Source: Candidatus Omnitrophota bacterium (GTDB taxonomy: Bacteria > Omnitrophota > Gorgyraeia > Duberdicusellales > 4484-171). Taken from it: a DNA stretch of 64,000 nucleotides. Below the pieces are notes generated by a model. It saw only the letters and a program-made list of their open reading frames with translations. It was not told where the DNA came from and did not search any database. This document shows, piece after piece, positions 8,334 to 16,483 of the stretch. The first letter of the stretch is position 1. Each line of letters begins with the position of its first letter. The position numbers were made by a program, and so were the translations under genes. The DNA is taken from positions 1 through 64,000 of the forward strand of contig JAIPHS010000001.1 in assembly GCA_021735105.1 (NCBI GenBank), written 5' to 3'.

Positions 8334-9104
8334 ATGATTAAAAAAGATATAGGTTTTGTTTTAAAGAGATTTAATTTTAGAGAAACAAGTATAATTGCGA
8401 CTCTCTATTTACATAAATTTGGTAAAGTCAGAGGAATTTTTAAAGGATTTTACCGACAAAAAAAAGAGTTTTCTACTCCTTTAGATACTTTTAGCTTAAA
8501 TGAATTTATATTTTATCCTAGAGATAGTGAAATTTGGTTAGTTTCGCAAGCAGAACTTATTAGTGAGTTTTCTTATTTAAGAAATAATTTAAAAAAAGCG
8601 GCGATAGCGGGGTTTTTTCTAAGTTTACTAGATAAAACTATGCAGCTGTGGGATAAAAATAGGTATGTTTTTAACCTCACTTTTCATTGTATCCGTTTAA
8701 TTGAAAAAGATCATATTAAGGCATTTTATCTTTTTTTAATTAAATTTTTAACTTTAGCCGGAGTTAAACCAGAGTTTAATCATTGTATAATTTGTCAGCA
8801 GCTAATTAGAGGGCCTCGTTTTTTTAGTACTAAAAAAGGAGGGCTTCTTTGCGCTAGATGTTGCAAAAGTTATCAAGACTATAAAAGTATAAGTAAAGAA
8901 GCATCGAAAACATTTAGTTACATTCAAAATAATTCAATTGCAGCAGCCAGCCGCCTTCAGTTAAGCTTGCGCTCTCAAAACGAAATATTACAAATCATTC
9001 AAAGGTTTATGGCTTATCATTTTGATTTAGAAGATTTATTTCAAAATAATTTGTTATTTCCAGCTTCTTTAACTGTAAACCCTGAATTATTATTTCAATC
9101 TTGA
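8334..9104 (+). CDS. recO: DNA repair protein RecO
   Basis: A 256-residue recombination mediator that, with RecF and RecR, loads RecA on SSB-coated single-stranded DNA. The N-terminal OB fold covers about residues 1-80 (KRFNFRETSII, then LHKFGKVRGIFKG). A helical domain follows, with a zinc finger formed by C-x2-C in HCIICQQ and C-x2-CC in LCARCC. Length and layout match the family. It begins two bases after ybeY and ends the phoH-yqfF-ybeY-recO group. A 69-base gap with its own promoter-like element separates it from queF. Confidence 0.92.
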   Translation: MIKKDIGFVLKRFNFRETSIIATLYLHKFGKVRGIFKGFYRQKKEFSTPLDTFSLNEFIFYPRDSEIWLVSQAELISEFSYLRNNLKKAAIAGFFLSLLDKTMQLWDKNRYVFNLTFHCIRLIEKDHIKAFYLFLIKFLTLAGVKPEFNHCIICQQLIRGPRFFSTKKGGLLCARCCKSYQDYKSISKEASKTFSYIQNNSIAAASRLQLSLRSQNEILQIIQRFMAYHFDLEDLFQNNLLFPASLTVNPELLFQS

Positions 9105-9156
9105 GATTAATAAATATAAATAGGTTAGGAGAAAAGGTGGAAATGGAAGGAAGTTT

Positions 9157-9165
9157 TGGTATAAT
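9157..9165 (+). promoter_or_regulatory. Extended -10 promoter upstream of queF
   Basis: TGGTATAAT, an extended -10 element (TGn plus TATAAT at 9160-9165) without a recognisable -35 box. The queF ATG begins eight bases after the hexamer, so a transcript would start at or within a base or two of the ATG. The same nonamer with the same eight-base spacing occurs before the lipoprotein gene at 40725. Confidence 0.5.
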
Positions 9166-9173
9166 AAAATATT

Positions 9174-9605
9174 ATGATTTATGAAAAACGAGAAATATCT
9201 TCTCTAGAAAAAAAGGCCAAAAAAACTGTATCTAAGAGTTTTTTGCCCGAAGATATTGATGTCTCAATTTTACAAACCATTTCTTATAAATACCCAAAAA
9301 AGATAATTGATGTTCAACTAAGCTCACAAGAGTTTAGTAGTGTTTGTCCTTATTCCGATCTTCCTGATTTTGCTTGTTTGACAATACGCTATACCCCTTA
9401 TAAAAAATTGATTGAATTAAAATCTTTGAAATATTATATTTATGCTTTTCATAATGTAAAAATTTACAATGAGCACGTAGTAAATAAGATTATGAAAGAC
9501 TTAAAAAAAATACTAAATCCTCGCAAAATAGAAGTAACCGCAGAATTTAGTTGCCGAGGCGGTATAATCAATAAAGTTGCAGCTACTTTTAAGAAAAAGC
9601 ATTAA
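9174..9605 (+). CDS. queF: NADPH-dependent 7-cyano-7-deazaguanine reductase
   Basis: A 143-residue enzyme of the short, YkvM-type QueF family that reduces preQ0 to preQ1 in queuosine synthesis. SSVCPYSDLPDFA holds the nucleophile Cys58 and Asp65, with the same seven-residue spacing as Cys55/Asp62 in B. subtilis. ELKSLKYYIYAFHN is the substrate-binding QueF motif, and CRGGI near the C-terminus matches the PRGGI region. No other queuosine gene and no preQ1 riboswitch are visible nearby. It appears to start a small transcription unit of its own, with an extended -10 element and no Shine-Dalgarno. Confidence 0.93.
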   Translation: MIYEKREISSLEKKAKKTVSKSFLPEDIDVSILQTISYKYPKKIIDVQLSSQEFSSVCPYSDLPDFACLTIRYTPYKKLIELKSLKYYIYAFHNVKIYNEHVVNKIMKDLKKILNPRKIEVTAEFSCRGGIINKVAATFKKKH

Positions 9606-9625
9606 GGCTAACCAGAAAAATATAA

Positions 9626-10558
9626 ATGCTTAAAAAAGCTATAATTTTATTTTTGTTATTTTTTAGCTCTTGTGCTCCTTTTATAAATAAAGATAAATTT
9701 ATTGTGTCCGGCACCTATCTAGAAGTACAATCGCCAGATGAACATGCTGCTAAAGTTGTCTACCAAGAATTTAGGCGTCTAGATTTAATTTTTAATAGTT
9801 ACCAAAAGAATTCAGAAAGTTATAAATTAAATAAGAGTCCAAATAAAGCATTTAAGGCATCAAGTGAGTTGGTTGAGGTTATAAAGGCAGCTAAAAAATA
9901 TTATAAATTAAGCGAAGGCGCTTTTGATATAACAAAGGCTAAATTATATAGTTTTTGGAAAAAGTGGGGCAAAGAGAGTCAAACCAGTAAATTTCCTAGC
10001 TTTGAGGAGATAGCGCAGCTACAAGATGCAGGGGATATAGATAGCATTGAGATTGATGAGGCAAAAAAAACTATCAGAATTAATGACAATCAGTTAACTA
10101 TTGATTTTTCTGGGATTGCTAAAGGTTACATAGTTGACAAGGCCGTTCTAAAGTTAAAAAAGTCAGGCATTGAGAGTGCCTTGGTTAATGCCGGTGGAGA
10201 GGTGTATTGTTTAGGTAAAAACAAAAAAAAGCCTTGGAGAGTTGGGATAAAAGGACCAAGTGGGATTATTAAAATCATAGAAGTAGTTGATGCTGCTGTT
10301 GCAACTTCTGGTAATTATGAGCAATTTTATGAAAAATCCGGAAAGAGCTATTCTCATATTATTGATCCGCGGACTGGATATCCAGTTAATAAAAAATTTT
10401 TAGGAGTAACAGTTATTGCAAAAAAATGTATAAAAGCAGATGTATTAGCAACAACTTTTTTTATAAATGGAAAAGAGTTTGCAAAAAAAATTATAAAGGA
10501 TGACCCGTCAATTACTGCTTATTTTGTAACTGAAGCTGAAATAGAAAAGATAAACTAA
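9626..10558 (+). CDS. apbE: FAD:protein FMN transferase (ApbE), lipoprotein
   Basis: A 310-residue ApbE-family flavin transferase that attaches FMN to Thr or Ser of target proteins such as Rnf/Nqr subunits. Residues 1-16 are a lipoprotein signal ending FSSC, so the enzyme would be anchored on the outer face of the inner membrane or in the outer membrane. Motifs in order: GAFDITKA, DFSGIAKGYIVD, NAGGEVY, ATSGNYEQFY, then SHIIDPRTGYPV and the DVLATTFF metal-site region. The length is normal for the family. It lies 20 bases after queF and 27 before panB. No Rnf or Nqr target is in the window. Confidence 0.93.
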   Translation: MLKKAIILFLLFFSSCAPFINKDKFIVSGTYLEVQSPDEHAAKVVYQEFRRLDLIFNSYQKNSESYKLNKSPNKAFKASSELVEVIKAAKKYYKLSEGAFDITKAKLYSFWKKWGKESQTSKFPSFEEIAQLQDAGDIDSIEIDEAKKTIRINDNQLTIDFSGIAKGYIVDKAVLKLKKSGIESALVNAGGEVYCLGKNKKKPWRVGIKGPSGIIKIIEVVDAAVATSGNYEQFYEKSGKSYSHIIDPRTGYPVNKKFLGVTVIAKKCIKADVLATTFFINGKEFAKKIIKDDPSITAYFVTEAEIEKIN

Positions 10559-10585
10559 AAGAATTTAATTAAGTTAAGGTAAATT

Positions 10586-11374
10586 ATGAAAAAAAACAAT
10601 ATAAAAATTAAGCAAGTTATGGCCGGAGAAAAGAAGATATCGATAGTTACTTGTTATGATTATTCTTTTGCCCGGATTTTAAATCAAAGCGTTATTGATA
10701 TTATTTTAGTGGGAGATTCTTTGGCTAATGTTTCATTGGGCCTTGCTGACACAAAAGAAATAACTATTGAGGAGATGTTGAACCATACCAAGGCAGTCTC
10801 TAGAGGCGCTCCTGATAAAATTATTATTGCAGATATTCCTTATTCAGGATGCCAGAAAAAGTCTAGTCAACCCCTAGAAATTGCAAAAAGGCTTATCCAA
10901 GCTGGGGCTGATGGGATTAAAATAGAGTGGTTCAAGGGCTGTAAAAAAGTGATTAGAAAATTGGTAGAAAAAAATATTTGGGTTATGGGCCATATTGGGC
11001 TTACGCCTCAGACTGTGCATCTTTTGGGTGGTTATAAAGTTCAAGGTAAAGATAAAGAATCGGCTGATAAGTTAATTAAGCAAGCTAAGCTATTACAAGG
11101 CTTAGGTGTCTCTAGTATTGTTTTGGAATGCATAAAAAAAGATATCGCTAAACAAATTACTGAGAGTATAGATATTCCTACTATTGGTATTGGGGCTGGG
11201 AAACATTGTGGCGGCCAAGTTTTAGTCTTATATGATTTATTGGGTATGTATCCTAATAAAATGAAATTTGTAAGAACTTTTTCTAATTTATCTTATCAAA
11301 TAAAAGGTGCAATAAATTTATTTGATCAAGCCATAAAAAAGGAAACTTTTCCTTCAAACCAGGAAAGCTTTTAA
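10586..11374 (+). CDS. panB: 3-methyl-2-oxobutanoate hydroxymethyltransferase
   Basis: A 262-residue enzyme that transfers a hydroxymethyl group from methylene-tetrahydrofolate to 2-oxoisovalerate, the first step of pantothenate synthesis. VTCYDYSFA and LVGDSLANVSLG near the N-terminus, GHIGLTPQTVHLLGGY in the middle, and GIGAGKHCGGQVLV toward the C-terminus are the family signatures, including the metal-binding Asp and the active-site region. The length is standard. Other pantothenate genes (panC, panD) are not in the window, but coaD for coenzyme A lies at 29669. The 75-base gap after panB carries the purine operon promoter. Confidence 0.95.
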   Translation: MKKNNIKIKQVMAGEKKISIVTCYDYSFARILNQSVIDIILVGDSLANVSLGLADTKEITIEEMLNHTKAVSRGAPDKIIIADIPYSGCQKKSSQPLEIAKRLIQAGADGIKIEWFKGCKKVIRKLVEKNIWVMGHIGLTPQTVHLLGGYKVQGKDKESADKLIKQAKLLQGLGVSSIVLECIKKDIAKQITESIDIPTIGIGAGKHCGGQVLVLYDLLGMYPNKMKFVRTFSNLSYQIKGAINLFDQAIKKETFPSNQESF

Positions 11375-11386
11375 AATATATTTTAA

Positions 11387-11415
11387 TTGACTGGTTTAGC
11401 CACTTCTGCTAATAT
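11387..11415 (+). promoter_or_regulatory. Sigma70-type promoter of the purine operon
   Basis: TTGACT at 11387-11392 (five of six consensus), a 17-base spacer, and TAATAT at 11410-11415. It lies in the only sizeable gap upstream of seven consecutive purine genes. Predicted transcription start is near 11422, giving a leader of about 28 bases that contains the purB Shine-Dalgarno. No PurR-type operator or purine riboswitch could be recognised. Confidence 0.6.
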
Positions 11416-11438
11416 TGTATTCCTACAAACATTTATAT

Positions 11439-11444
11439 AGGAGG
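11439..11444 (+). promoter_or_regulatory. Shine-Dalgarno that sets a TTG start for purB
   Basis: A perfect AGGAGG five bases before TTG at 11450. There is no suitable in-frame ATG nearby, and the protein begins MIKRYTP, which aligns with the common MIERYT start of PurB. Confidence 0.8.
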
Positions 11445-11449
11445 CAGGT

Positions 11450-12742
11450 TTGATCAAAAGATATACCCCGGAAAAAATAGGTAAAATTTGGCAAGAAGAT
11501 GAGAAGTTTAGGCGTTTTTTAAAGATTGAGGCTTTACTTTGTGAAGCTCTAGAGAAACAAAAGAAGATACCGAAAGGAACTAGTAAAAAGTTTTCTAAAG
11601 TAAAAATTTCAACTAGTAAAATAAAGGACATTGAAGCAAAAACCTGTCACGATATTGTAGCTTTCCTAAAACATATATCAGGTCAAATTGGCCCAGCTGC
11701 ACAATATCTTCATCGGGGCCTTACTTCTTCAGATCTTCTAGATACAACTTTAGCCTGGCAAATAAAAGATGCTTGTAAAATTATTTTGTCTGATTTAGAT
11801 AAAGTAATAACTGTAGCTAAAAAGAAAGCAATAAAGTATAAAGATACAATCTGCATGGCTCGGACCCATGGGATGCATGCTGAAATTTATAGTTTTGGGC
11901 TAAAATTTCTTTATTTATATAACGATTTAATGGAGGAAAGAACGAAATTATCTGAAGCCCTTGATTATATAGTTTGCGGAAAAATCTCTGGAGCTGTAGG
12001 AACATTTGCTTATTTTAGCCCAAATACCGAAGACTATATTTGTAAAAAGATAGGCATAAATAGAGCAAAAATTTCTACGCAAATTGTTTCAAGAGAAAGG
12101 TTTGCATATTTTTTATCTTTACTTTCACTGATTGGATCAACTCTTGAAAGATTTGCTACCGAAATCAGGCATCTTCATCGGACAGAAGTCAATGAAGCTA
12201 AAGAACCTTTTTATAAAGGACAAAAAGGTTCATCAGCTATGCCGCATAAACAAAATCCTATCATTTGTGAAAGAATTTGCGGCTTAGCACGTTTGCTTCG
12301 TTCTAATTCATTTGCTGCCTCGGAAAATATAAATCTTTGGCATGAACGAGATATTTCACATTCTTCAGTAGAAAGGGTTATAATCCCGGATTCAACAATA
12401 ATTATAGATTATATACTGCAAAAATTTAAAGAAGTTATATCCAGAATAAATGTGAGCTCTAAAGGAATGCTTAGAAATATTGAGCTTAACAGAGGGATAG
12501 TTTATTCTCAAAAAGTATTAATTGAACTTATGAAAAAAGGTTTATCTAGAATGCAGGCATATGATCTAGTTCAAGAAATTTCTTTAAGGGTAATTAATAA
12601 TAGTTCACATTTTAAAGAAGAAGTGTTTAAAAACAACAAGATAAAAGATATCTTGGATAAAAAGATTCTAAATGACATATTTGACCCGTACAATTATCTA
12701 GCAAATATAGACAAAATTTATAAAAGGTTTAATTTAAGTTAA
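11450..12742 (+). CDS. purB: Adenylosuccinate lyase
   Basis: A 430-residue fumarase-superfamily lyase that acts twice in purine synthesis, on SAICAR and on adenylosuccinate. It starts with TTG, set by a perfect Shine-Dalgarno. Signatures: RTHGMHAE (catalytic-site His region), TSSDLLDT, and the mobile loop GSSAMPHKQNP carrying the catalytic Ser. The length matches B. subtilis PurB. It is the first gene of the pur operon, 41 bases before purL. Nothing in the sequence suggests loss of function. Confidence 0.96.
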   Translation: MIKRYTPEKIGKIWQEDEKFRRFLKIEALLCEALEKQKKIPKGTSKKFSKVKISTSKIKDIEAKTCHDIVAFLKHISGQIGPAAQYLHRGLTSSDLLDTTLAWQIKDACKIILSDLDKVITVAKKKAIKYKDTICMARTHGMHAEIYSFGLKFLYLYNDLMEERTKLSEALDYIVCGKISGAVGTFAYFSPNTEDYICKKIGINRAKISTQIVSRERFAYFLSLLSLIGSTLERFATEIRHLHRTEVNEAKEPFYKGQKGSSAMPHKQNPIICERICGLARLLRSNSFAASENINLWHERDISHSSVERVIIPDSTIIIDYILQKFKEVISRINVSSKGMLRNIELNRGIVYSQKVLIELMKKGLSRMQAYDLVQEISLRVINNSSHFKEEVFKNNKIKDILDKKILNDIFDPYNYLANIDKIYKRFNLS

Positions 12743-12783
12743 ACCCCTCATTAGCTGATTAATTAATAAATAATAGGAGTTTT

Positions 12784-15687
12784 ATGATTTGGAGAATCGA
12801 TGTATTCTCTAAGAAGGAAGAAGAAAGTATCGAGCTTAAATCTCAGATAAAAGATTTAGGGTTTAAAGATTTTTCTTTATCTACAAAAAAAGTATATTTT
12901 ATTGATGCAGAGTTTGATCTTAAAAAGATTAAACAAATTGCAGAAAAGCTTCTTATAGATCCAATCACAGAAGAATATGCTTTATCTAAAGGTGTTTTTA
13001 GTAAAAAACCTTCTAGCCAAGAGATTATGGTAATTTATCATCCCGGTGTTTTTGATTCTGTTGCCGTTTCTTTAAAAAAAGCTATTGATGACTTATCTTT
13101 AGGCAGCGTTGAAGTTCATACTGCCACTCTATATAGATTTGACGGCCTTAACCAGGCCCAGATTCATTCTTTAGGGCCCAAAATTATTTATAATCCGGTT
13201 ATCGAACAAGTAGCTGATTATAATAAATTAAAAAGCCTGGAAAGTTTATCTCAGCTGGCAGCCAGCCGCTATAGTTTTGAACTTAAGGTGATAGATATTT
13301 TAGAAGCCGATAAAAAGAAACTAGATCAAATATCTAAAGAGGGCTGCCTGGCTTTAAATACTCTTGAGATGAAAAAGATTCAAAAGTATTTTAAAGAATT
13401 GGGGCGTAATCCTACTGATTGTGAATTAGAGACTTTAGCTGTTTTATGGTCGGAACATTGCGGGCATAAAACTTTTTCCGGGCTTATTGATTATGAAGAA
13501 AAAACAGATGGAAAAATTATAAAAAAAGAAAAAATAAATAATTTACTTAAATCTACAATAATGAAAGCAACCAAAGAAATAAATTCTCCTGAATGTGTAT
13601 CTGTGTTCGTTGATAATTCAGGCATTGTAAAGTTTGATCAAGGCCAAAATATTTGCTTTAAAGTCGAAACTCACAATCATCCTTCGAGCCTTGAACCGTA
13701 CGGAGGGGCTTCAACTGGTATTGGCGGGGTTATTAGAGATGTGTTAGGCACAGGGTCCGGGTTTAGGCCATTTGCCTCGATAGATGCTTTTTGTTTTTCT
13801 AATTGGCAAGTAGAAGATAAAGATTTGCCTAAAGGTTTACTTCATCCGCGTAGAATCATTAAAGGAGTAGTATCCGGGGTGAGAGATTATGGTAATAAAA
13901 TGGGTATTCCTACTGTAGCCGGTTCAGTGCTTTTTGACAATCGTTTTTTAGGAAACCCTTTAGTGTATTGTGGAACGCTTGGGATTGGTTCTTCTGATAA
14001 ATCTTTTAAAAAAGTTAAAAAAGGTGATTTAGTTGTGGTTTGTGGAGCAAAAACCGGTAAAGATGGAATTCATGGTGCTACTTTTTCGTCACAAGAATTA
14101 GACCAAGAAACTACGGGGCTGAGAAGTGCTGTGCAAATTGGTAATCCTATTGAAGAAAAGAAAGTTGCAGATGCTTTAATGCAGGCTCAAGAAAGGGATT
14201 TATTTACTGCAATTACAGATTGTGGAGCCGGAGGGCTTTCGAGTGCGGTTACTGAGTTAGCTAAAGATTATGGTGTTAAGGTTTATCTTGATAAGGTCCC
14301 GCTTAAATATAAAGGTTTAACCTATACAGATATTTGGATATCTGAATCCCAGGAAAGAATGGTCTTTTTTACCCAAGAAGATAAAATCAAGGAGCTAAAA
14401 GATATTTTCAAACAAGAAGAAGTTGATATGAGGGTAGTTGGCCAGGTAACCGGATCTAACGATTTAACTCTTTTTTATCAGGATAATAAGGTGGCAGAGT
14501 TAGGCATGGATTTTATTTTCAGCAGCCTTCAAATTTCAAAAAAAGCTATTTGGGTAAATAGCAAACAAAAGAAAGAAAAACTAAAAGAAAAAAATAACTA
14601 TAATCATGATTTAGCTGCTATTCTAAGTTCACCAAATATTGCCCCTAAAGATTGGATTTTGAATCAATACGACCATGAGGTTCAAGGGGGGTCAGTTTTA
14701 AAGGCGATTAGCAATTCGCCGCTTAAAACCAACGATGCGGCAGTAATAAGGCCTAAGCTTGACAGTCAAAAAGCTGTCGTAGTTGGATGCGGAATAAATC
14801 CTTTTTATTCTGACATTGATCCTTATTGGATGGCTGCTTTGGCTATCGATGAAGCTATGAGAAATGTAGTTTCAACTGGAGCATCCTTAGATAAAACATT
14901 TATTTTAGATAATTTTAGCTGGGGCTCACCGGAAGATCCTCAAGTATTGGGCAGTTTAGTAAGGGCGGCAAAAGCTTGTTATGATTATTCTGTTTATTTT
15001 GGCACACCTTTTATCTCGGGCAAAGACAGTTTATACAATGAATATAATTTAGGTAAAGATAAAATAACTATTCCAGGGACACTTTTAATTTCAGCTGTAT
15101 CGGTATTAGATAATTGGCAGTTAGCCTTAGACAGTAGTTTTTCTAAAGAAGGTAATCTTATTTATCTAATTGGTTTAACTAAACCAGAGCTCGGCCAATC
15201 TGAATACTTAAGGCAAAAAGGCATAAAACAGGGCTTGGTGCCAAAAGTTGAGCCTGACGCCAAAAATACTTTTATTAATTTATCTAAAGCTATAAAGCAA
15301 AAGTTAGTTGTTTCTTGCCATGATTTATCTGAAGGTGGGCTTGCTGTGGCTGTTTCTGAGATGTGTGTAGGTTCTGGGATGGGGGTGTCTCTTTTTTTAG
15401 AGGAGGTGCCGGCTCAAGAAAGCAGCAAAGATTATCAACTTTTATTTTCTGAATCTCCTTCGAGGTTTTTAGTTGAGGTATCTAAAGATAAAAAAGAAGA
15501 GTTTGAAAATCAACTCCAGGGAGTGCCTTTTGGGCTTATTGGCTGTGTTTTGGCCGATGAACAGGTGGTTGTACATAATAAAAAATCAAATAAAATCATT
15601 GATATGAGTTTATCATATTTAGAAGGAAGTTTACTTAAGGCATTTCAAGAGTTTAGATGGGAACCAAAGGAGATAAAGAGCAGGTAG
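12784..15687 (+). CDS. purL: FGAM synthase, PurL fused to two PurS-like repeats
   Basis: A 967-residue phosphoribosylformylglycinamidine synthase without a glutaminase domain. Residues 1-65 and 80-143 each resemble PurS (the second has HPGVFDSVAV and ends YNPVIEQV; the first ends IDPITEEY), giving an internal PurS pair. A linker domain follows, with WSEHCGHKTFSG near 222-233, then two AIR-synthase-like halves (ETHNHPSSLEPYGGASTG in the first, GSWGSPEDP-like and DLSEGGLAVA in the second). Bacterial PurL is usually 600-750 residues with separate PurS; long proteobacterial PurL also contains the glutaminase. Here the glutaminase is the next gene, purQ, two bases downstream, so the complex is split in an intermediate way. 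Confidence 0.94.
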   Translation: MIWRIDVFSKKEEESIELKSQIKDLGFKDFSLSTKKVYFIDAEFDLKKIKQIAEKLLIDPITEEYALSKGVFSKKPSSQEIMVIYHPGVFDSVAVSLKKAIDDLSLGSVEVHTATLYRFDGLNQAQIHSLGPKIIYNPVIEQVADYNKLKSLESLSQLAASRYSFELKVIDILEADKKKLDQISKEGCLALNTLEMKKIQKYFKELGRNPTDCELETLAVLWSEHCGHKTFSGLIDYEEKTDGKIIKKEKINNLLKSTIMKATKEINSPECVSVFVDNSGIVKFDQGQNICFKVETHNHPSSLEPYGGASTGIGGVIRDVLGTGSGFRPFASIDAFCFSNWQVEDKDLPKGLLHPRRIIKGVVSGVRDYGNKMGIPTVAGSVLFDNRFLGNPLVYCGTLGIGSSDKSFKKVKKGDLVVVCGAKTGKDGIHGATFSSQELDQETTGLRSAVQIGNPIEEKKVADALMQAQERDLFTAITDCGAGGLSSAVTELAKDYGVKVYLDKVPLKYKGLTYTDIWISESQERMVFFTQEDKIKELKDIFKQEEVDMRVVGQVTGSNDLTLFYQDNKVAELGMDFIFSSLQISKKAIWVNSKQKKEKLKEKNNYNHDLAAILSSPNIAPKDWILNQYDHEVQGGSVLKAISNSPLKTNDAAVIRPKLDSQKAVVVGCGINPFYSDIDPYWMAALAIDEAMRNVVSTGASLDKTFILDNFSWGSPEDPQVLGSLVRAAKACYDYSVYFGTPFISGKDSLYNEYNLGKDKITIPGTLLISAVSVLDNWQLALDSSFSKEGNLIYLIGLTKPELGQSEYLRQKGIKQGLVPKVEPDAKNTFINLSKAIKQKLVVSCHDLSEGGLAVAVSEMCVGSGMGVSLFLEEVPAQESSKDYQLLFSESPSRFLVEVSKDKKEEFENQLQGVPFGLIGCVLADEQVVVHNKKSNKIIDMSLSYLEGSLLKAFQEFRWEPKEIKSR

Positions 15688-15689
15688 CT

Positions 15690-16463
15690 ATGGCAAAGCC
15701 CAATGTTTTAATTTTTCGTACTGCTGGAACAAATTGTGATAAAGAAACAGAATTTGCTTTTAAAGCTGCTGGTGCAAAAACTGAACTAGATCATATAAAT
15801 ATTATCAAGAAAAAAAAGGATTTTTCTTCTTATCAAATTATCTGTATTCCGGGAGGTTTTAGTTACGGGGATGATTTAGGAGCAGGAAAAATATTTTCAT
15901 TAGAAATTATTCTTTGGTTAAAAGATAAAATGAAAAATTTTATTTACAAAGGAGGTTTGATTTTAGGAGTTTGCAATGGTTTTCAGGTTTTGGTTAGATC
16001 GGGTATTCTTCCTAATTTAAATTTTAACCAAAGTTTAAGCTTGATAGAAAATGATTCCGGACGCTTTGAAGATCGGTGGGTTCAGTTAAAAATAGATTCT
16101 GGTTCTAATTGTTTAGCCAGAAAAATATGGTTTAAACAGTTGCCGGAATTGATTTACTTGCCAGTTGCTCATGCTGAAGGTAAACTGTTTTGCAAACAGA
16201 ATATTTTAAATAAAATAAAAAATAATAATCAGATTGCGTTAAGGTATAGCAGCAGCAAGGGCAATGAGGTTAATTATCCGGATAACCCTAACGGCTCTTT
16301 AGATAATATTGCCGGTATTCTAGACCAAACTGGTAGAGTCCTTGGGCTTATGCCGCATCCAGAAAGGTTTATTTTTCAGCATCAATATCCATATTGGCAA
16401 AAAGAAAAAAAGGATCCATATGGTTTCAGTTTGTTTAAAAATTCCGTAGATTATTTTAGGTAA
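15690..16463 (+). CDS. purQ: FGAM synthase glutaminase subunit
   Basis: A 257-residue class I glutamine amidotransferase that feeds ammonia to PurL. The nucleophile Cys is in LGVCNGFQVL, the oxyanion region in CIPGGFSYGDD, and the catalytic His and Glu in MPHPERF. I take the ATG at 15690, two bases after the purL stop, and reject an in-frame ATG at 15657, which would overlap purL by 31 bases and add an unconserved charged peptide; MAKPNVLIFRTAGTN aligns with the usual PurQ N-terminus. The length is close to the glutaminase domain of long PurL (about 260). Confidence 0.94.
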   Translation: MAKPNVLIFRTAGTNCDKETEFAFKAAGAKTELDHINIIKKKKDFSSYQIICIPGGFSYGDDLGAGKIFSLEIILWLKDKMKNFIYKGGLILGVCNGFQVLVRSGILPNLNFNQSLSLIENDSGRFEDRWVQLKIDSGSNCLARKIWFKQLPELIYLPVAHAEGKLFCKQNILNKIKNNNQIALRYSSSKGNEVNYPDNPNGSLDNIAGILDQTGRVLGLMPHPERFIFQHQYPYWQKEKKDPYGFSLFKNSVDYFR

Positions 16464-16483
16464 TTTAACAAGGGAGAGTGTTT

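Noticed and set aside
11343..11376. Small inverted repeats at the end of panB as a terminator
   Set aside because: Stems of five to seven bases are AT-rich with either a two-base loop or no U-run directly after them.
15657..15689. Earlier ATG start for purQ inside purL
   Set aside because: It adds 11 charged residues that do not align with PurQ and overlaps purL by 31 bases; ATG 15690 fits both the stop of purL and the conserved N-terminus.
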